NCBI GenBank assembly: GCA_947177385.1
Contig: CAMWTZ010000002.1
Coordinates: 1 to 39,012, forward strand
Direction: 5' to 3'
DNA from: an uncultured Mycoplasmataceae bacterium
Lineage (GTDB): Bacteria > Bacillota_I > Bacilli_A > Mycoplasmatales > Mycoplasmoidaceae
Length of the DNA: 39,012 bases
This document shows, piece by piece, positions 32,465 through 39,012 of the stretch. The stretch's first letter is position 1, and every line of letters starts with the position of its first letter. A model generated the notes under the pieces. It was not told where the DNA came from. It did not search any database and worked only from the letters and a program-made list of their open reading frames with translations. The position numbers and the translations under genes are program-made.

Positions 32465-35400
32465 TTAAATAAGTAATAAAGATCATAATATTTATCAAAA
32501 ATTTTATGCAGTTCATTTCGAACTTCATTGTTTTTATTTATACTAGCATTAAAGAATAAAGAATTATTTTTAAAAATATTTGAGATTTCAGTTCCATTTT
32601 CTTTGAAATAACCTTTTTCAAAGCAATATTCCAAAAAATTGAATGTTTTTTGTTCATCTAATGTATTTGGATATTTTTCAAATAATTGATAAATTTCTAA
32701 TTTCTTTTGAACGTTGCAATATTCTTTAAAAGCGTCATAAACATTTCCGATTTCACTAGAAGATTCAGAATATTCTTTTCAGAAACTAAAAATGAAATTT
32801 GCATATTTTGATGTTTCACTATTCAAATGAATTTTTTGTAATATATCCTCATCACTAAAATTAGATTTATCTTTATTACTAATTAAATTCATAATATATT
32901 TTGCATCAATATCATAAGATTTGATGATTTCCTCATTAAGTTTAATTTCATTTAACAACGTTTGATTTTTCTCTTTAGACTTTTCTTCTTGTTCTAAATT
33001 ATTTTTGTATTCATTATATTTTGATTGAAATTCATAAAGTTGTTTTTCATTAATAACTTTATCACATTCACTAAACTCTTTATCATGCACACGGATATGT
33101 TCGCGGACAAGTAAAAATTTTGGAAATAACTTAATAAATTCAATTTTTAACTCATCTGATAAATTAGAACCATTTATTTCATTGAACAATAATAATTTTT
33201 TTGCAATTTCTACATATTCTTTGTAAGTTTCACTAAATGGAGTAATAAGAATAGAAATGTTTTTATTGTTATTACTATAAAGTCTAATTGCTTCATCAAC
33301 ATTATCTTTGCTTGTTGCATAACTAACAATATTGCCACAAATTTTACTAGAATTATAAATTCGGTTTGTTCTTGAAAATGCTTGAATTAAATTATGAGTT
33401 TTTAGATTTTTGTCTAGTCAGAGTGTATTTAATCTTGGTGCATCAAATCCTGTTAGAAACATATTAACAACAATTAGAATATCAATTTCAGTGTTTTTCA
33501 TTCTGCTTGATATATCTTTATAATAATTTTGAAAACCATCATCTTTTTCAATATCAAAAGAAACATTAAATATTTTGTTGTAATCAGCAACCATTTTTTT
33601 TAAAGATTCTTTATGAGGTACAGATAACCCATCAATTGAGTCTGGATTTTCATCAAATTCAAAATCAATGTCATTGATTAAATCATTGTTGTTAAAAGAG
33701 AAAATGCTAGCTATCTTTAAATTGGTATTATCTTTTATATATTTTTGAAAGTATCGTAATATTTAATTGCATCATCTATTGATGAGACAGCGAGAATAGA
33801 ATTAAATTCTCTATTATTATTGCTGTGTTGCAATGTAAGATTATCAAAACGATTCAAGATGTCTTGAACAATAACACCAATTCTAGAGGAGTTGTCAAAT
33901 TGGTTTGCATCTTGTATAAAATTATCATGTAAATTAAATTTTAGAACGCTGCCATCATTAATAGCATCTAGGATATTGTAAACATGTAATTGGTCACCAA
34001 ACAAAGATTCTGTTGTTCTATTAGTAACATTATGTTTTTTACTAAGATCTTTATTAACTAAACTAGTACCTGAAATTTTAGTAGAATTTTCATCAAAAAT
34101 TGGCGTTCCTGTAAAACCAAAAATTGCATATTTTTTAAATTTATTAACGATATCAGAATGCATTGTTCCAAATTGGCTACGGTGACATTCATCAAATATT
34201 AATACAACTTCTTGTTTATATATTTCATTAATAGGGTTATTCTTAATAAATTTAGTTAGTTTCTGAATTGTTGTAACAATAAATGGTTTATCGTTATCTT
34301 CTAAATTTTTTTGTAATTGTTTTGTATTTTTAGTTGAGAAAGCAAATCCAGCCTTAATTCGTTCATACTCCTGATATGTTTGATAATCTAAATCTTTGCG
34401 ATCAACAACAAATATTACTTTTTTAATTAATTTATTAAAACAATTATGAATAAGTTCAGCGGCTTTGAAAGATGTAATTGTTTTGCCACTACCTGTTGAG
34501 TGCCAAACATAACCACCTGCACTTTTTGTACCTAATTTATCTTTAGAGTTAACTGCTATGTTAACTCTATTTAGTATTTTTTCTGTTGCAACTATTTGAT
34601 AAGGACGCATTGCAATTAATTCTTTTTGATCTTTTAAAATAAAGTAATAAATTAAAAGATTTAATAATGTTCTTTTTGTGAAGAAATTATCAATCAAATC
34701 AAAAAGATTTTCTATTTTATTATTTTTACTATCTGATCAATATGTTGTAAATTTTTTAGAATGAATTACTTTGGATTTTTTATTTTGCCCACTAACATTA
34801 ATTGTTTTCTCTGAATTAGCAAAATACTTTGTTTGTCTAACATTAGAAATAACAAATAATCTAATGTAGCATAACAAATTAGGGTTTTTGGAGATAGATT
34901 CTCTATAACGAGAAATTTGACCAAATGCATTATCTAAATCAACATCAAATTTTTTAAGTTCAATTTGAACAAAAGGTAAACCGTTCACTAAAATGACAAC
35001 ATCATATCGATGACTATCATTACTGCTTGTTAATTGTAATTGTTGAATTACTTGAACATAATTATTATTAACATTTTCTTTATCAATTAATTTGATATTT
35101 ATTGGAGTACCGTCACTACGAATTAGTGTATACAAATAATTATTTTCTATACGTGGCACACTCTGCATAAGATAAATCTTTGAAAATTCATTCTTTTTTA
35201 ATTTTTTCTCATTCAGAATCTGAAAATTCTATATTATTTAATTTTTGTATTTTGATCTTTAAATTTTCGTCTAAATCATCAATTTTAGTTATTGATAATT
35301 TTTCATATCCTAATTTTGTCAATCTTTTAACAAATTCATCTTCTATTTGACTCTCTTTAATGTTATAGTCATAAGAAAATTTAGAATTCGATTCATTCTT

Positions 35401-35475
35401 AACAAAATTTTTAATAACTGTTGGATGTTCATTATCAATGATTGTTGTATAAAGAGATTTTGGATTATTAATCAT
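32461..35475 (-). pseudogene. hsdR: Type I restriction enzyme R subunit, two frameshifts
   Basis: Together the three frames encode about 1000 residues, a full HsdR. Part 1 (from ATG 35475) runs to EFSDSEWEKIKK, where an A6 run (35194-35199) shifts the frame; with A5 the next frame joins smoothly as KNEFSKIYLMQSV. Part 2 has the nuclease motif with VILVNGLPFVQIELKK, Walker A WHSTGSGKTITS, the DECH box IFDECHRSQFG and GFTGTP, and ends at TAA 33735 after an A5 run (33742-33746); with A6 it would continue as FKKYIKDNTN. Part 3 carries NMFLTGFDAPRLNTLW and QAFSRTNRI plus the C-terminal helical domain. As written the restriction subunit is inactive. The start overlaps hsdS by 8 bases. Confidence 0.85.
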
Positions 35476-36583
35476 CTTTCTTCTCCTTGAATGTTAATAA
35501 CTTATTCAAATAATATTCATATTGTTTCTTACGTAATTCAATTTCTTTAGGAATACCTTGATTCGCAGAATCAATTAAAGCAGAAAACTTATCCAGAATT
35601 TCCACAATGCGGGTTTGGACAGATAGTGGTGGGATGGGGATTGGGAGAGATTTTAAATTAGTTATTGGCAAACAATCTGGAATTGCTTTTGTAGTTAATT
35701 CATAGATATAATTTTGTTTTGAAACTAAAAAATAATACAAAAATTTGTTTATTAATATCTGCTTTGGTAAGACACAATAACACACATCATTCGCTCAAAA
35801 TTTATTTAATTGATATGAAACATAACCTGCAACACCATACTGAGAAATTGTTATAGTATTTTCATTTCTATTAAATTTGTTATATTTGCCCATTGGTTTA
35901 ACTCCACCAGATATAACAAAATATTCACCATCATCTAATAATTCTGATTTCGTTACTCTTTCACCTCTAACAATATCAGCAACCTCTCCTAACTCCTTCC
36001 ATTCACATTCTTGATCACCAAAATTGAACATTCCTGCCTGATAGTGTTCATATTGAATTTTTCGTTTCTCTAATTCTTTCTCTAATTCTTTCTCTAATTC
36101 TTTCTCTAATTCTGTAAATTTGTCCAGAATTTCCACAATGCGGGTTTGGACAGATAGTGGTGGGATGGGGATTGGGAGAGATTTTAAATTTTCTTTATTT
36201 AATCTATCTGGAACCGCTTTTTTTGTTAATGAATAAATTTTATCTTGTATAGACTTCAAATAATAAAACAAGAATTTTGCATCAACAATATTTGATTTTG
36301 TTAAAGAGTAACAAGCATCACTTAAACAAAATTTTTCTGTTTGATATGAAACATAACCTGCACATCCACAACGAACTATAGTTATAGTATTTTCTTCACG
36401 ATTTCATTTATCAATTAGTCCAAATGGTTTTGTACCTCCACTGATTGCAATATATTTACCATTATTAATTAAGTCAGTTTTTTTAATTCATATTCCGCTA
36501 TCTATATCAACTAATAATCCCAAATCTTTATACTCACACTCATTTGGACACATCTCATTAAGTAATTGTTCGAACTTAGTCAT
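35468..36583 (-). CDS. hsdS: Type I restriction-modification specificity subunit S
   Basis: An intact 371-residue HsdS with two target-recognition domains and two conserved helical regions. The halves are alike: each holds ISGG.KP.G, NENTITI or ENTITI, and AGYVSYQ. Both end in the same block NLKSLPIPIPPLSVQTRIVE, encoded by an exact 68-bp repeat. The central conserved region is a coiled coil containing ELEKELEKELEKELEK from four 12-bp DNA repeats. Such spacer repeats set the distance between the two half-sites in EcoR124-type enzymes. The recognition sequence cannot be read from the protein. It overlaps hsdM and hsdR by 8 bases each. Confidence 0.93.
35592..35659 (-). repeat. 68-bp direct repeat, copy in the distal half of hsdS
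   Basis: Identical over 68 bases to 36123-36190. It is much richer in G+C than the neighbouring DNA. The two copies are 531 bp apart (177 codons), so recombination between them would remove one recognition half in frame. Confidence 0.9.
36066..36113 (-). repeat. Four tandem 12-bp repeats in the hsdS central spacer
   Basis: The unit TTCTCTAATTCT occurs four times without mismatch and encodes the ELEK repeat of the coiled-coil spacer. The 12-bp unit keeps the reading frame, so changes in copy number alter spacer length by four residues (about one helical turn) each. Confidence 0.92.
36123..36190 (-). repeat. 68-bp direct repeat, copy in the proximal half of hsdS
   Basis: Partner of 35592-35659. 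It lies directly after the 12-bp repeat array on the chromosome, so both candidate rearrangement sites are within 125 bases. Confidence 0.9.
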
Positions 36584-38134
36584 TTTCAATTTCCTTAATT
36601 AAAGATTCGATATCAAATCTTAATTGTTGATTTTTATCTGAAATATTTTTAATTTCTTCATTTAGTTGCTTAATATCAATTTCTTCTTTTTCGATATTTT
36701 TAGGAATATATTTATTTACAGATAAATCATAGTTATTGTTTTTAATAATCTCATTACTAATAACTTTGCTGTATTTACCATCTGAGTGTTGTGTATAAAT
36801 ATCAAGAATTTGTTTAATATGTTCATCAGACAAATCATTTTTGTTTGTCACTTTATTATAAAAATCAGATGCATTAATAAATAAGACATCATTATTAGTT
36901 TTGTTTTTCTTTAAAACAAGAATAACTGTATCAATACTTGTTCCAAAGAATAAATTATTTGGAAGACTAATTAATGCTTGAACATAATTTCCATCTACTA
37001 AATATTTTCTAATCTTATATTCAGCTCTTGATCGATAGAAAATACCTGGAAAACAAATAATTGATGCGCATCCAGTATCTGATAATTGATGAAGTACATG
37101 CAATATAAAAGCAAAATCAGAGTTTGTTTTTGGAGCTAATATGCCTGGTCCAGAATATCTCTCATCGTTAATTAATGTTGGTTTATTTTCTATGTCTCAA
37201 GATTGAGAATATGGCGGATTAGAAACAATTACATCAAACTTCAAGTCCCTATGTTTTGGGTCTAGTAATGTATCGCCATATTTAATATCAAAATTAGAAT
37301 AATTTATTCCATGTAAAAACATATTCATTCTACTTAATTGGTATGTAGTAAGATCATTTTCTTGACCAACTAAATAAATCGATTCATTTGGATATTTTGT
37401 CTTAAATATTTTATCTACTTGTAATAATAAAGAACCAGATCCACAAGCAGGATCGTATGCTTTTTTAGGTTTAATATTTGAAAAATCTAAGCATAAATGA
37501 GCAAGTAATTTACTTACTTGTTGCGGAGTAAAATATTGCCCCCCTTCTTCCCTGCTTTTGAAGAATACATTGATATTAAATATTCGTATGCATCACCAAA
37601 AATGTCAATATTATGGTTTTTAGGATCATCTAAATCTCAATTATTTATTTCACTAATAATTTTTATTAAAAACTTATTTCTCTCTAATGGATTAAGTCCT
37701 AATTTTTCATTATTTAAATCTATTATTTTGAACAAACCTTTAAAATTATCATAATTTTCGATTTCATTAGTGCTACTTTCAATATTAATAAATATTGAAT
37801 TAAGAGCTTCATTTAAATTTTCATAATCATTTTCATATTTGTTATAAACATTAGAAAATAACTCACTAGGATAAATAAAAAAACCAATTTCACTAATTAT
37901 TTGTTTTTTTGCTTCATCTGAAATTTCATCATCTGATAAATTTGAATAAGAAAAATTAGGATATCATTTTTTTTCTATTTCATTTATATGGTTACAAATA
38001 TAATTAGACAAATAATAATAAAACATGAAACCAAGAATATATTCTTTTGATTCTCATGATTGACAACGTAATTTGTTTAAAATTTTTCAAATATTACTAA
38101 ATAAAGTATTTCGACTATTGCTAGAATTTGACAT
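36576..38134 (-). pseudogene. hsdM: Type I restriction-modification methyltransferase subunit M, frameshift in a G run
   Basis: About 519 residues when joined. The N-terminal frame (ATG 38134) encodes the helical HsdM_N domain and runs to [19 protein letters not shown]. At a G6 tract (C6 at 37539-37544 on the plus strand) the frame breaks and stops at 37514. The methylase core continues in another frame: [14 protein letters not shown], the SAM motif AYDPACGSGSLLLQ, the catalytic SNPPYSQSW (NPPY, N6-adenine type) and GILAPKTNSDFAFI. One extra G (G7) restores a normal protein through the GKKGGQYFTP motif. As written the methylase is not made as one chain. It is first in the operon hsdM-hsdS-hsdR. 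Confidence 0.85.
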
Positions 38135-38404
38135 ATTTATATTATTTTATTAAATTAAGTTATTATACATTTAAAAACAATATATAGAAATGAAAAAAGG
38201 AGTAAATTAATACTCTTTCTTAAGTACTATCATAAAAAAAATATGTGTAAATCTACACATACTAATATTTTTCATGCTATAGCAATATTTCTCAAATTTT
38301 ATTAATTTGGAGTTGATACTAATAAAGTAGCTAATAAATTTTGAATAACAATTATTATAATATTTAGCACACTCAAACTAAATTAATTTATAAAATAAAT
38401 TATA
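38135..38404. other. Intergenic region upstream of hsdM
   Basis: About 270 very AT-rich bases without a gene. It should carry the hsdM promoter on the minus strand; no single convincing -35/-10 pair stands out. It contains the terminator at 38242-38261 and a smaller dyad GAGTA/TACTC (38200-38204 with 38211-38215), followed on the minus strand by CTTTTTT, which could be a second terminator. Confidence 0.45.
38242..38261 (-). terminator. Hairpin terminator after the MdaB-like gene
   Basis: TATGTGTA and TACACATA form a perfect 8-bp stem with a 4-base loop. On the minus strand the stem runs straight into T8, the classic intrinsic terminator layout. It lies 140 bases after the stop of the MdaB-like gene and shields hsdM from it. 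Confidence 0.75.
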
Positions 38405-39012
38405 TTATTTTAGTAATTCAATCATTTCATCTAGATGATTTTCCAAATCATTAGTATATCGTTCTATATTAGGATTTTTTATAACATCATTCATAGATAA
38501 AGATTTTAATGGCTTCATTCCTAAAAATTGAAACATTTTGTGGACTGATATTAGCAATTTATCAAGATCACAATCAAAGAAATGATTTTCTAAAAATGCT
38601 TCTTTTGGTGCATTTATTGTTACAATAATCATATATTTTTTATTTTGTGAAATGCCACCTGTTCCATAATAGTTTGCATTTGGAGTTTCTCTGGTTCTTC
38701 CATCATTTAATCATAATTTATTTTGAACAGTTCCAGCTTCCATTAATACATTATCAAAATATTTTTTTGCAACCGATGGCATATTAAATCATCATAAAGG
38801 AAAATGAAAAATTATGACATTGGATTCATCTCATTTTTTTTACTTCTTCAGATAAAGAATATTCTTCAGAAACATTACTTATAAAAAAATCGAAACCTTT
38901 AGTTTTTAATTTATTTTTTATTTTTTTATTAATTCATTTATTTAATTCTCCACCTGAACTACCACTTGAACTAAAAAATTTATCAGAACCGTTAATTATC
39001 AAAAATTTTGTA
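38405..39012 (-). pseudogene. MdaB-like NAD(P)H quinone oxidoreductase, frameshifted, cut by the window edge
   Basis: About 200 residues are visible; the first few lie beyond the right edge. The N-terminal frame reads TKFLIINGSDKFF...GGELNKW and ends near YSLSEEVKK. There a T8 run on the plus strand (A8 in the gene, 38834-38841) shifts the frame. The rest continues WDESNVIIFHFPLWWFNMPS, the MdaB signature (usual mPvWWMg.Pw), then GTGGISQNKKYMIIVTINAP and the C-terminal helices ending LDEMIELLK. A7 would restore it. Family members reduce quinones with NAD(P)H and FAD. Either a recent pseudogene or a sequencing error. Confidence 0.75.

Noticed and set aside
37518-37754. Plus-strand frame of 78 codons
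   Set aside because: Antisense to hsdM across its frameshift; the minus-strand frames carry the methylase motifs.

Overview
The window reads as an AT-rich Mollicutes chromosome that uses genetic code 4. Dozens of in-frame UGA codons sit at conserved Trp positions. The only release factor seen is RF1, and two large genes encode lipoproteins. Gene content and order (rpmH-rnpA-yidC-rsmA-ispE-gltX beside dnaA, an ammonium transporter, a type I restriction operon) fit the pneumoniae group in the broad sense (Ureaplasma/Malacoplasma relatives). The species cannot be fixed from sequence alone. No rRNA, tRNA or CRISPR array was recognised.

Layout. 1-6.7 kb: the GC-richer 3' end of an unknown gene and a long hairpin, then amt (-), a membrane protein with what looks like a dead GGDEF-EAL module, mgtE, degV (-) and ytpR. 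6.7-9 kb: rpsB and tyrS. 9-12.3 kb (-): rpmE, prfA, prmC, and a TsaC/Sua5 protein fused to an RpiB-like tail. 12.4-18.2 kb: two big predicted lipoproteins, an M28 peptidase (+) and a 1354-residue protein with eight degenerate repeats and a CotH-kinase domain (-). 18.2-21.2 kb (-): dnaX, ybaB, recR and a flavodoxin-fold reductase. 21.3-22.2 kb (+): a short RpiB and a decayed gene. 22.2-30 kb (-): one long leading-strand run rpmH-rnpA-yidC-rsmA-ispE-gltX-rpoE-fba-ychF-tdk, mostly with overlaps or gaps of a few bases. 30-32.5 kb: a Fic/Doc-like gene with a tiny upstream partner (-), an extremely AT-rich divergent spacer (candidate oriC) and dnaA (+). 32.5-38.1 kb (-): an hsdM-hsdS-hsdR operon facing dnaA. 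38.4 kb to the edge (-): an MdaB-like oxidoreductase.

How the genes relate. Transcription of the housekeeping block leaves the dnaA region leftward, which fits a replication origin near 31 kb. The genes cover replication (dnaA, dnaX), recombination (recR), translation and its factors (rpsB, rpmE, rpmH, tyrS, gltX, prfA, prmC, tsaC, rsmA, rnpA, ychF), membrane insertion (yidC), transport (amt, mgtE), nucleotide and sugar-phosphate metabolism (tdk, fba, rpiB) and surface proteins. The accessory cargo is the TA-like pair and the restriction operon, which flank dnaA.

Points most worth checking: (1) the catalytic parts of RpiB appear divided between a tail-less RpiB and the RpiB-like tail of the TsaC fusion, a pattern like LacB/LacA; (2) the degenerate GGDEF-EAL membrane protein; (3) the Fic/Doc module at the origin; (4) hsdS with a perfect 68-bp direct repeat and four 12-bp repeats, beside hsdM and hsdR that are broken at homopolymers; (5) ispE reading straight into gltX through an A8 run. 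Several breaks are single-base homopolymer changes, so real slippage or phase variation must be separated from sequencing error.
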